From: JBOGUF01 sp050696075
GTDB lineage: Bacteria; Chloroflexota; Chloroflexia; Thermomicrobiales; UBA6265
Assembly: GCA_050696075.1 (NCBI GenBank)
Contig: JBOGUF010000154.1
Coordinates: 1-13,835, forward strand
Length of the DNA stretch: 13,835 nt
Direction: 5' to 3'
The translations under genes were made by a program, and so were the position numbers. This document shows, piece after piece, positions 6,968-12,535 of this stretch; within the stretch, counting starts at the first letter, position 1; each line of letters opens with the position of its first letter. Below the pieces are notes generated by a model. That model did no database searches, was not told the DNA's origin, and saw nothing but the letters and a program-made list of their open reading frames with translations.

Positions 6968-6995
6968 ATTATATAATATCAGCACGCGGTGACAA
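6968..6995 (-). promoter_or_regulatory. Probable sigma70-type promoter of the opp operon
   Basis: On the minus strand TTGTCA (6995-6990) and TATAAT (6973-6968) are separated by 16 bp inside the only markedly AT-rich stretch nearby. Transcription would start near 6960, giving a leader of about 145 nt before the substrate-binding protein. The TATAAT sits in the palindrome ATTATATAAT, so a -10 also exists on the plus strand, but it has no matching -35. Confidence 0.55.
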
Positions 6996-7280
6996 GAGTG
7001 GCGCGCTCCTACATTCCCAGGGGTAGCCTTCCACGAGCATGGTTAGCGGGATGTAGAGGAAGCAGAGCAGGCCGCTGAGGACGATGGCCACGAAGAGGAG
7101 CACAAAGACCTCGTGGGTAGTGTCGAGGCCCTTGACCGACTCGATCCCTTGCCACGCGGGCGCGAGATACGGCTGGACGAGCACGCGCCAGAGGACGACA
7201 AAAATGATCGCGGGGAAGAACGTCCCCAGGATCAGCGCCTTGCCGAACTGGCCGGAGATGCCTGAGAGCACGCTCGTCAT
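6969..7280 (-). CDS. Small two-helix membrane protein, apparently 3'-truncated
   Basis: The frame encodes 103 residues starting MTSVLSGISGQFGKALILGTFF, with membrane segments at about 15-37 and 57-80 and a conserved-looking IPLTMLVEGYPWE end. The last dozen residues (SAPLLSPRADII) look like random read-through, and the stop codon lies inside the AT-rich opp promoter. Together these suggest that the original C-terminus was lost in a rearrangement near base 7015. The ATG at 7280 is chosen because AGAGG lies about 6 nt upstream; an ATG 27 nt further up has no ribosome binding site. The family is not recognised with certainty: it resembles hypothetical integral membrane proteins whose second helix is followed by 'YEGYPW'. 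It may be non-functional. Confidence 0.5.
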   Translation of the reverse strand: MTSVLSGISGQFGKALILGTFFPAIIFVVLWRVLVQPYLAPAWQGIESVKGLDTTHEVFVLLFVAIVLSGLLCFLYIPLTMLVEGYPWECRSAPLLSPRADII

Positions 7281-7341
7281 GGGTGCCTCTTGGACGTTGA
7301 GTTGCATACGTTGCTAAGGAGTGTAGTAGAAAGGGTGTGTG

Positions 7342-7356
7342 GCGAATAGTATTCGC
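7342..7356. promoter_or_regulatory. 15-bp odd palindrome, possible operator
   Basis: GCGAATA-G-TATTCGC has perfect 7-bp arms. It lies between the decayed DUF3037 frame (ends 7368) and the start of the truncated membrane protein gene (7280, minus strand), so it could be a binding site in the latter's 5' region. There is no T-run for a terminator. Confidence 0.3.
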
Positions 7357-7367
7357 TGTGATGTTTC

Positions 7368-7566
7368 TTAGGGAGCGGGCGGAAGCACCAGCACCATTGT
7401 CGTGAAGATGTCGTCGAGTTCGGCGGCGGGGTCGTGGCAGAGGCCGGTGTGGACGGGTGAGGGTTGGATGACGGTGCTGGAGGGGGCGGCGAGGAAGCGG
7501 CGGGGCGGCAGAAGAGGAGGACGCCGGCATTGAGGCCCTCGCCGAGATCACGGCGGGGTGGTCCAG
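7368..7566 (-). pseudogene. Decayed DUF3037 gene
   Basis: Two frames on the minus strand together spell the two ends of a DUF3037 protein. Near 7515-7566 the frame reads PRRDLGEGLNAGVLLFC, which is the N-terminal 'GE.lNvGVlLfc' motif. After a frameshift in a C-rich run near 7505, the other frame reads RRFLAAPSSTVIQPSPVHTG and then LCHDPAAELDDIFTTMVL, ending in TAA at 7368. That is the family's C-terminal 'sPVhTGl..DPaaELd.lF' motif. The middle, roughly 60 codons in full-length relatives, is missing between RRFLAA and the PSSTVIQ block, and the beginning is also lost. The gene is therefore both internally deleted and frameshifted. Confidence 0.55.
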
Positions 7567-7585
7567 ATCTCAAGGGACACTGATT

Positions 7586-7825
7586 ATGGCGATGCCGGCA
7601 CGCCACGTCGAACATCAAGACGAGCAGGCCACCGATCAGGCAATCCGTTGGTCGACGCATGAGGAAGGACGTGCGCTGTTCGACCGGCAAGCGCGCACGT
7701 TAATGGGCATGAGTGGCGATGAGTTCATTCGACGTTGGGATGCGGGAGAGTTCCGTGACATCGCGAACACCGCGGGCAATCGCCACATCACCCGCCTCGC
7801 CTCGTTGATCCCCTTTGGCCGCTAA
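7586..7825 (+). CDS. Small hydrophilic protein, possible partner of the IS-split gene
   Basis: The frame encodes 79 residues. The N-terminal third is polar and probably disordered. The centre reads EGRALFDRQARTLMGMSGDEFIRRWDAGEF and the end is RLASLIPFGR. The 'G(M/L)S..EF...WdaGe' and 'LIPFGR' pattern is like that of short proteins encoded just before other unknown genes, but I cannot give a family name. AAGGG lies 9 nt before the ATG at 7586. Its stop overlaps the TTG start proposed for the next gene by about 11 nt, suggesting a two-gene unit. Because that partner is interrupted by an insertion element, this gene is now orphaned. An antitoxin-like role is only speculation. Confidence 0.5.
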   Translation: MAMPARHVEHQDEQATDQAIRWSTHEEGRALFDRQARTLMGMSGDEFIRRWDAGEFRDIANTAGNRHITRLASLIPFGR

Positions 7826-7840
7826 GACGCCGGAGGATGC

Positions 7841-7860
7841 GGTCGAGGTTTTCCTCGACC
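7841..7860 (+). other. Perfect stem-loop near the start of the split gene
   Basis: An 8-bp stem GGTCGAGG/CCTCGACC closes a TTTT loop, 16 nt after the stop of the preceding small gene and inside the first codons of the split gene. It could affect translation, or be a by-product of codon choice. It has no downstream T-run. Confidence 0.3.
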
Positions 7861-8051
7861 CACTTCGCCAGGCCGCGTTGTGTATCACCCACCCACCGTT
7901 TCTCGCCAGCGGCTACCGTCCCTCAAAAACGGTCCACGTCGCGACCTTCGCACCACAAGGTTTCGCGGTGCCGCTCGATTCACGATGCGGCCGGAACAAT
8001 TTCGCGCTCTTCGTCAGCATTCGATACCGTATCGTCGAGGGCACGGACGCC

Positions 8052-8061
8052 AACCGGGGTG
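8052..8061 (+). repeat. Target-site duplication, left copy
   Basis: AACCGGGGTG immediately precedes the left inverted repeat and is repeated without mismatch at 9316-9325. The 10-bp length is in the 8-10 bp range usual for ISAs1-family insertions. Confidence 0.92.
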
Positions 8062-8087
8062 CAGGGCTTATGCGCGAGTAGTGGGCG
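8062..8087 (+). repeat. Left inverted repeat of the ISAs1-family element
   Basis: It starts CAGGGCTTATGCGCGAGT and matches the reverse complement of the right end at about 20 of 26 positions, with the outer 17 bases nearly identical. Confidence 0.85.
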
Positions 8088-8155
8088 CAGCAATCGGACT
8101 CCTCTGAGAGGATAGACGTGTTCGATGCGTCGATCCTGCCCAGGAGGCGTCCACC

Positions 8156-9315
8156 GTGCAGTCTACGCCACCGCTCAGCCCGCTGTCCGTCTCGCCCACC
8201 AGTCTGGCCGCCGCCTTCCGTGAGGTCCCGGATCCCCGCCGCGCCGCCAGTGTCGTCTATCCGCTGCCGGCCATGCTCGCCCTGGCGGTGGCCGCGCTCC
8301 TGGCCAACCAGCACTCGGTGCTGGCGATCGCCGAATGGGGCGCCCGCCAGGATGCCCCCCTGCTCGCCGCCCTCGGCTTCCCGCCCCCCGGACGCCCTGC
8401 CAATCGACGCGGCAGCGGCTCTGCCGCCAACGTGATGGGTCGGCACTGGCCGCCGCGCTGACCGCCGGCTTCGCCTCGAGCGTGGTCCCGCCCGCCGCGA
8501 GCAACGGGCAGGAGATCGCCATCGACGGCAAAGCCCAGCGGGGACGGCTGCGCTTTGCCACGAGCGGCGGCCCGGTGCATGCCCTGAGCACCTTCTGCCA
8601 CGACCACGGCGTGGTGGTGGCGCACGAACCCATCGGGACCGGGACGGACGACCAAGCCGAGGCCGAACTGAGCGTGGCCCCAGCATTGCTCGGCCGCATC
8701 GATTGGCGCCGCCGCGTCTTGACCGGGGACGCCTTGTTTTGTCAGCGCGACCTCTGTCGGCAGGTGCAGGCGGCGGGCGGCGACTACGTGCTGCCGGTCA
8801 AGGAGAACCAACCGACCCTCCACGCCGATCTCCACCTGCTCTTCGATCCGCCCGCTAACGTCGAGACCGGCCACGGCCGGAGTCGGGAGCGGCGCGAATT
8901 GGTCGCCTCCACCGACCTGACTGTCTACCTGGACTGGCCCGGCCTCCAGCAAGTCTTTCGCCTGGAACGCACCTGGCGCGAGCACGGCCAGGAGAAACGA
9001 GCCTGCCACTACGGGATCACCAGCCTGGCTCCGGATCGGGCCGACCCCGCCCGCCTGCTCGCGCTCAAGCGGGGCCATGGGACGATTGAGAACCGCCTGC
9101 ATCGGCGCAAGGACGTCAGCTTCGGCGAGGACGCCAGTCTCATTCACGCCGGGCAGGGACCAACCGTGCTGGCGCTGCTGCGCGACGCCGCCGTCAGCGT
9201 CCTCCACCGAGCCGGCATCTCCCAGGTTGCTGCCCGACTGCGCCGGCACAGTCAATTCCCCGCCGAGGCGGTCGCCCTCGTCATCGAGTCGCTCCCCACT
9301 GGCGCAGAAGCCCTG
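8156..9315 (+). pseudogene. ISAs1-family transposase, frameshifted
   Basis: The N-terminal part starts at the GTG 8156 after AGGAGG (8142-8147). It contains the family's N-terminal domain (FREVPDPRRAASVVYPLPAM, then LALAVAALLAN, then AIAEWGARQDAPLLAALGF). The frame must shift by -1 in a run of six C at 8384-8389 to continue as RTPCQST and on into the DDE catalytic domain. That domain shows AIDGKAQRG (first Asp), LTGDALFCQRDL (second Asp), YVLPVKENQPTLHADLHLLF and GHGTIENRLHRRKDVSFGED with the catalytic-type Glu. The rebuilt protein is about 385 residues, normal for the family. Arg residues in QSTRQRLCRQRD, where Leu is usual, hint at decay. No in-frame stop occurs before the right inverted repeat, so the frame runs on to 9478-9480 in the host gene. 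Confidence 0.85.
9290..9315 (-). repeat. Right inverted repeat of the ISAs1-family element
   Basis: Read on the minus strand it starts CAGGGCTTCTGCGCCAGT, pairing with the left end; it is followed directly by the second copy of the target duplication. Confidence 0.85.
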
Positions 9316-9325
9316 AACCGGGGTG
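9316..9325 (+). repeat. Target-site duplication, right copy
   Basis: AACCGGGGTG directly follows the right inverted repeat and is identical to 8052-8061. Confidence 0.92.
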
Positions 9326-9578
9326 TGTGGCGGGTTGACACCGCGGCCTACGATTTCAGCATCCTGGACCGTGAGGATGGAGAGATCCTGGTCTACCACT
9401 CGCATTCGGGAGGGGCTTGCTCCCAGTTCCGCCGGGCAACATGCATATTCCAACCGCTCATGTCCAGTTTGGAGCCGTGATCAGGCTGCTCATCGACGAG
9501 TTTGGCGTCCCATCACTCAAGCCAGACCATTTCTGGCGCAACCTTGTTAGCCGATACGCGTCAACTCATGTGCAGTAG
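9326..9578 (+). pseudogene. 3' half of the unknown gene split by the ISAs1 element
   Basis: The first frame reads VWRVDTAAYDFSILDRED and GEILVYHSHS. After a -1 shift in the G-rich stretch near 9405-9415, the next frame reads LLPVPPGNMHIPTAHVQF followed by GAVIRLLIDEFGVPSLKPDH and ends in TAG at 9576-9578. The pattern (a short 'ILD.d..EiL.YH' strand, a 'P..H.Ht.H' turn, then an 'iRLLIdEFGV' helix) looks like the C-terminus of a family of accessory proteins of about 130-160 residues, which I cannot name. The gene is broken by both the element and a frameshift. It ends immediately (0 nt) before the convergent darG stop codon. The start of this half is read in the same frame as the transposase. 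Confidence 0.6.
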
Positions 9579-10715
9579 CTACGCATAAAGAAGCACGTCG
9601 TCTTCCGGCAGCGGCATGTCATCACTCGGACGCACTTGGAGCCAACCGAGGGCGGCAAGATCTCGTACCGTGACGGCCACCTCGCCTTCATCGAACGGTG
9701 GCTGTCGGCGCTGTTTCCACTCCATGACCGCGTCGACAACGCTGCGCTCCGTCGGCATCCCACACTCCGCCGCGGCGAGTGACCGCGCGGTAAACATGAT
9801 GGTGGAAACAACCTCGGCCTGACGACCGGTCATCCTCATGAAAAGGTCAGCCGTGCGAGCAATGATCTCTTCCCACTGGTCAAGATCAGCCCGGTAGGCC
9901 CTTCGCGCGTCGTCGAACGTTGGCCCGACTTCAACCGCGACCATCTTGCCACGCGGCTCAACACGAATCAGTCCATTGTTGACTAAGCGGGATTCGAGTT
10001 GCTTAAGTTGCGACGAGTGCGGGCCGTAGCTGTTCTTCTCGAAACTGAGATGCGTCGGCAGGCCTTGGATCGTGGCAATGTACGCAATCTTTTGGAAGAT
10101 CGTCCTTCCGATCGGCCAATGATAGGGCTGATCCTCGACCCGCTTCACGATCTCAACAATCGCCACCCAGGCGGGTGGAATCCATTGCGGCTCCGGCATG
10201 AGGTCTTGCTCCTCATTCAGAAGCGGGAGCGAACGCTGGAAGAGTCCCGACGCCAACTGCTCGTGAGGGGTTCCATACGGCGCGTAGAGTTCGACAGGTA
10301 TATCGAACAGGCCGAGGTAGTGATGAAGCGTTGGCCCGACAACCCGCCATTCGAGTTGCCCGTTGCCACAGCCTAGGGGGGGAACGGCCAACGACGAGAT
10401 CCCCCATTCTCGATAATGGGCAAGCAAGTACTCTAGCCCGCGCACAATATCGTCAAGCTTGGTCACAGATCGCCAGTGATCCTTCGTCGGGAAGTTGAGC
10501 ACCCATGGAGGCGACGGTCGTTGGAAGAGGTAAGGCTGTCCGAGCCGCACCTCACCACGAGCACACCGTGCGACGTAATCGTCGTACATTTCCGGGAAAC
10601 GCCGCTTGAACTCTAAGGCGATTCCCTTTCCCATCACCCCCACGCGGTTCACGGTATTGACAAGGGTTTGGGCCTTGGATTGGAACAGGTCTCCGACCAG
10701 AACGTTGACCATCAC
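9579..10715 (-). CDS. darG: DarG-type antitoxin: macro domain plus C-terminal DarT-binding domain
   Basis: This is a 378-residue antitoxin that removes ADP-ribose from DNA and blocks the DarT toxin. Residues 1-155 are a macro domain with VLVGDLF, the ligand-site segments LVNTVNRVGVMGKGIALEF (18-36) and NFPTKDHW (74-81), and VPPLGCGNGQL (111-121). N20/N23 and the Lys of FPTK are the positions expected to contact ADP-ribose. Residues about 178-378 form a second domain (IFQKIAYIATIQGLPTHLSF, then NSYGPHSSQLKQLESRLVNN). This corresponds to the C-terminal domain that neutralises DarT in two-domain DarG proteins such as the mycobacterial one. The start is GTG 10715 or ATG 10712; GAGAGG (10722-10727) overlaps the darT stop codon, so translation is probably coupled. 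It is 10 nt downstream of darT. Confidence 0.92.
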   Translation of the reverse strand: MMVNVLVGDLFQSKAQTLVNTVNRVGVMGKGIALEFKRRFPEMYDDYVARCARGEVRLGQPYLFQRPSPPWVLNFPTKDHWRSVTKLDDIVRGLEYLLAHYREWGISSLAVPPLGCGNGQLEWRVVGPTLHHYLGLFDIPVELYAPYGTPHEQLASGLFQRSLPLLNEEQDLMPEPQWIPPAWVAIVEIVKRVEDQPYHWPIGRTIFQKIAYIATIQGLPTHLSFEKNSYGPHSSQLKQLESRLVNNGLIRVEPRGKMVAVEVGPTFDDARRAYRADLDQWEEIIARTADLFMRMTGRQAEVVSTIMFTARSLAAAECGMPTERSVVDAVMEWKQRRQPPFDEGEVAVTVRDLAALGWLQVRPSDDMPLPEDDVLLYA

Positions 10716-10725
10716 TTACGGCCTC

Positions 10726-11328
10726 TCATCGACCTAGAAAGAACAAATGTTCTTCTATTGTCGTGGTTAGATTGCACGCTGTCAATGCCCGCGCACCAGA
10801 TGCCGCGCGGCAGGAGACACAGGCGCCTATAACGAGGTCCGGCGCTACTCGATCCGGCACAAGCACTTCTGCCATGATGGCTCGCTTCTTCTCGCGTTGT
10901 ACGTACGGGTCGGGGTCGGTCCAATACTGCGCGAAGACCCGTTCGTTGTCAATCCGAGATAGACCGTCTGGTGACGCCCAAAATGCCGTCGCCCCTGCCG
11001 CGGCATTACCATCCGCAATCACCACACCAGGGAGATCGAGCACGGTTGCATCTACTCGTAGGATGCACAGGGTACTGTGATGTCCTTCCTGAAGACGGAG
11101 ATACAACATGGGGTTTCGGGCGTTGAAATAGAGATTGAAATACTCGTGCAGGCGCCTTCCGCCTGGTATTGTGACGCCTTCCCGTCTGCCCTGTATCTCG
11201 GGCATGGCAACAGATAGGTGCCTAATCGACCTGGCGCGCCTGAAGCTCAGAATGCCATGAGCCATGATGGACGGAACGTTTTCGATGGGCGTGATGTAAT
11301 GAAGCTCGTGGATATCCGCGCGCTTCAT
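10726..11328 (-). CDS. darT: DarT toxin, DNA ADP-ribosyltransferase
   Basis: This is a 200-residue toxin that uses NAD+ to modify thymidine in single-stranded DNA. The DarT (DUF4433) signature is complete. It has LHYITPIENVPSIMAHGIL near the N-terminus (NAD-binding His), IQGRREGVTIPGGRRLHEY (substrate-loop Arg pair, about residues 48-49), LYFNARNPMLY, and EKKRAIMAEVLVPD with the expected catalytic Glu at about residue 154. The length is close to known DarT proteins (about 200-215). The ATG at 11328 is preferred to a TTG six bases upstream; the ribosome binding site is weak (AAGGCGG about 10 nt away). It is followed at 10 nt by darG, the standard toxin-antitoxin order. No inactivating change is visible. 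Confidence 0.92.
   Translation of the reverse strand: MKRADIHELHYITPIENVPSIMAHGILSFRRARSIRHLSVAMPEIQGRREGVTIPGGRRLHEYFNLYFNARNPMLYLRLQEGHHSTLCILRVDATVLDLPGVVIADGNAAAGATAFWASPDGLSRIDNERVFAQYWTDPDPYVQREKKRAIMAEVLVPDRVAPDLVIGACVSCRAASGARALTACNLTTTIEEHLFFLGR
10739..10754. promoter_or_regulatory. 16-bp palindrome in the 3' end of darT
   Basis: AAGAACA-AA-TGTTCTT has perfect 7-bp arms and lies in an AT-rich pocket 24 nt upstream of the darG start. It encodes the Glu-His-Leu-Phe region of DarT, so it may be coincidental; an operator or a small mRNA hairpin before darG is possible. Confidence 0.25.
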
Positions 11329-11422
11329 AGCCAACTTGCCGCCTTCAGCAGGGCAGAAAGCACGTGTCGCAATATCGAGATTCGACCGGCCGACATAGCC
11401 ATCCGTCGTGTGCCATCACGCC

Positions 11423-12049
11423 CTACAACGCCTTCGGCAGCTCCGGGGGGCGAGGGGTGCGGCGGAAGTGTTCGGGGGGGCGGTTCCAGCCGAAGGTTTC
11501 GGTTTCGTCGCCCTTGATGGCGAGGAAGGCGGAGTCGGTTTCAGGGTAAACATCGGTGACCGCTTCGACCGGGATCCAGAGCTCGTCGCTGGCGCCGAAG
11601 AGGCCCTGGGCGTAGACGTACCCTTTGTAGCGGATGCCATGCTCCTCACCGCCGGGGATCAGGCCGATGACCTTGGCCAGCGCGCCACTGCGGGCGTAGA
11701 GGGTATCGCCTTCCTTGAGGTCGTCGGCCGTGCCGAGCGGGCCGCGGCGGGCACGCACGTCGACCGGGGGCAGGGGCGGGGCGAAGATCGCATCGCCGCC
11801 GATGGCGACCGGCCGGTCGAGCGCCCCGTCGCCACGGGGGCGCGTCGCCAAGAAGGCGCCCACGGCCAGGATCAGCAACGAAAGCCCGGTCGCGACATAG
11901 AGCTCAGACCGTTCGGGTTCCGGCCTGCCATGCTCGTAGAGGCTGAGGAGCATCTCGCCGATAGCGATGATGATGATCCCGGCAATCACCAACGCCCCCA
12001 CGGCGACGGACTCGGGCCGCACAAAGTGCCGGTAGATCTTCTCGCCCAT
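11423..12049 (-). CDS. Two-helix membrane protein with a PRC-barrel-like soluble domain
   Basis: The protein has 208 residues. Membrane helices are at about 15-37 (VAVGALVIAGIIIIAIG) and 50-68 (LYVATGLSLLILAVGAFLA), giving a short hairpin. A Pro-rich linker follows, then a soluble domain (about 110-185: GDTLYARSGALAKVIGLIPG ... LWIPVEAVTDVYPE). That domain resembles PRC-barrel/DUF2171-type folds, with a short beta start, a glycine turn and a 'lwIPv.aV..v' strand. The C-terminus is Pro/Arg-rich. GGAG lies about 5-7 nt before the ATG at 12049. It follows a small membrane protein, CtaG and oxidase subunit IV on the same strand, so it may act in oxidase assembly or regulation; that is inferred from position only. 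No family name is certain. Confidence 0.75.
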   Translation of the reverse strand: MGEKIYRHFVRPESVAVGALVIAGIIIIAIGEMLLSLYEHGRPEPERSELYVATGLSLLILAVGAFLATRPRGDGALDRPVAIGGDAIFAPPLPPVDVRARRGPLGTADDLKEGDTLYARSGALAKVIGLIPGGEEHGIRYKGYVYAQGLFGASDELWIPVEAVTDVYPETDSAFLAIKGDETETFGWNRPPEHFRRTPRPPELPKAL

Positions 12050-12063
12050 ACCCCACTCCGTCG

Positions 12064-12143
12064 GGGGTTAGGGGTTAGGAGTCGGGGGTCAGGGGACGAT
12101 ACGACGCGCTGTCCCTGACTCCTAACTCCTAGCTCCTGACCCC
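12064..12143. repeat. Inverted pair of heptanucleotide arrays forming a long hairpin
   Basis: The left arm (12064-12098) has five units of the type GGGGTTA or GGAGTCG. The right arm (12112 onward) has complementary units of the type CTCCTAA or CTCCTGA. Heptads of the two arms pair unit by unit, with few mismatches and some G-U pairs, around a loop of about 15 nt. The structure fills the junction between two cotranscribed genes: it ends 2 nt before the stop codon of the upstream gene and begins 14 nt before the start of the downstream one. It could be a partial terminator or an mRNA stability element. Confidence 0.8.
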
Positions 12144-12145
12144 GA

Positions 12146-12457
12146 TCAGCCGTCCAACATCCACTCGGCGCGGCGCAACTGCTCGCGGCGACGCCGCACG
12201 CGGCGCAACCGGAAATAGAAGACCGCGGGACCGGCCACCGCCGCGGCCGGGATGACCAAGAATGGCCAGGTCGTCGCCGTCAACAGCGCCCAAGCATCCG
12301 TACCACGCGATACCCAGACGATCGCGCCCACCGTGGCGATCTTGAAGACGAAGAGCGTCCACAGAAAGACCCACACCACCGACGTTTCGTCGTACGGCGC
12401 CGGCTCGACCCCGCCTGATCGGGCGGGATGGACGCGCGATGGATGCTCGATGGCCAT
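12146..12457 (-). CDS. Small two-helix membrane protein of the oxidase cluster
   Basis: The protein has 103 residues from the ATG at 12457, chosen because GGAGAG lies about 5 nt upstream and the longer frame starts with an unlikely Trp-rich segment. The N-terminus (to about 22) is polar. Two membrane helices follow at about 26-50 (VVWVFLWTLFVFKIATVGAIVWV) and 61-83 (ATTWPFLVIPAAAVAGPAVFYF), then an Arg-rich cytoplasmic tail (RLRRVRRRREQLRR). The family is not recognised. It sits 78 nt downstream of ctaG and just before the PRC-like membrane protein, so a role beside the terminal oxidase is likely but unproven. Confidence 0.65.
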   Translation of the reverse strand: MAIEHPSRVHPARSGGVEPAPYDETSVVWVFLWTLFVFKIATVGAIVWVSRGTDAWALLTATTWPFLVIPAAAVAGPAVFYFRLRRVRRRREQLRRAEWMLDG

Positions 12458-12535
12458 GGCCACTCTCCACTCGCTCGTGTCGAACCACCAGCACCGCACA
12501 GTATAGGCCCGCCCCCCACCGGATGCGTCGCGCGC

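Larger units (their letters stand above)
7815..8061 (+). pseudogene. 5' half of an unknown gene split by the ISAs1 element
   Basis: The frame from a TTG at 7815 encodes about 82 residues (LAAKTPEDAVEVFLDPLRQA at the start, then VPLDSRCGRNNFALFVSIRY, then RIVEGTDANRGV) and is cut by the element's left end at 8062. Removing the element and one copy of the 10-bp duplication joins NRG directly and in frame to VWRVDTAAYDFSILDRED on the other side, so both sides belong to one gene. The start codon is uncertain: no clear ribosome binding site is seen and translation may be coupled to the small gene before it. A perfect hairpin (GGTCGAGG-TTTT-CCTCGACC, 7841-7860) lies near the start. No function is known. 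Confidence 0.65.
8062..9315 (+). mobile_element. ISAs1-family insertion sequence, 1254 bp
   Basis: The element is bounded by imperfect inverted repeats of about 26 bp, both beginning CAGGGCTT and sharing CAGGGCTT-TGCGC-AGT (left 8062-8087, right 9290-9315 read on the minus strand). It is flanked by a perfect 10-bp direct repeat. It carries one transposase of ISAs1 type, broken by a frameshift. Length, ends, duplication and transposase all agree with the family. Intact flanking duplications mean that no large rearrangement has followed insertion. The element interrupts an unknown gene in the same orientation. Confidence 0.93.

Noticed and set aside
5191..7026. Long 611-codon open frame on the plus strand
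   Set aside because: It is antisense to the substrate-binding protein gene, has the Asp/Glu/Val/Gly-rich composition of a GC-rich mirror frame and no domain; the opposite strand has a signal peptide and a full family match.
7841..7860. Terminator between the small gene and the split gene
   Set aside because: The stem is perfect but no T-run follows, and it lies inside the coding frame of the second gene.
8384..8389. Programmed frameshift as the normal way to express this transposase
   Set aside because: Not usual for ISAs1 elements, and substitutions around the site and lack of a stop codon point to decay; kept only as a possibility.
8257..9453. 398-codon minus frame across the insertion element
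   Set aside because: It is antisense to the transposase with no recognisable motif; the plus strand carries the DDE domain.
9579..10715. Stand-alone macro-domain phosphatase (ADP-ribose-1''-phosphatase type)
   Set aside because: The C-terminal extra domain and the adjacent darT gene make it a DarG antitoxin.
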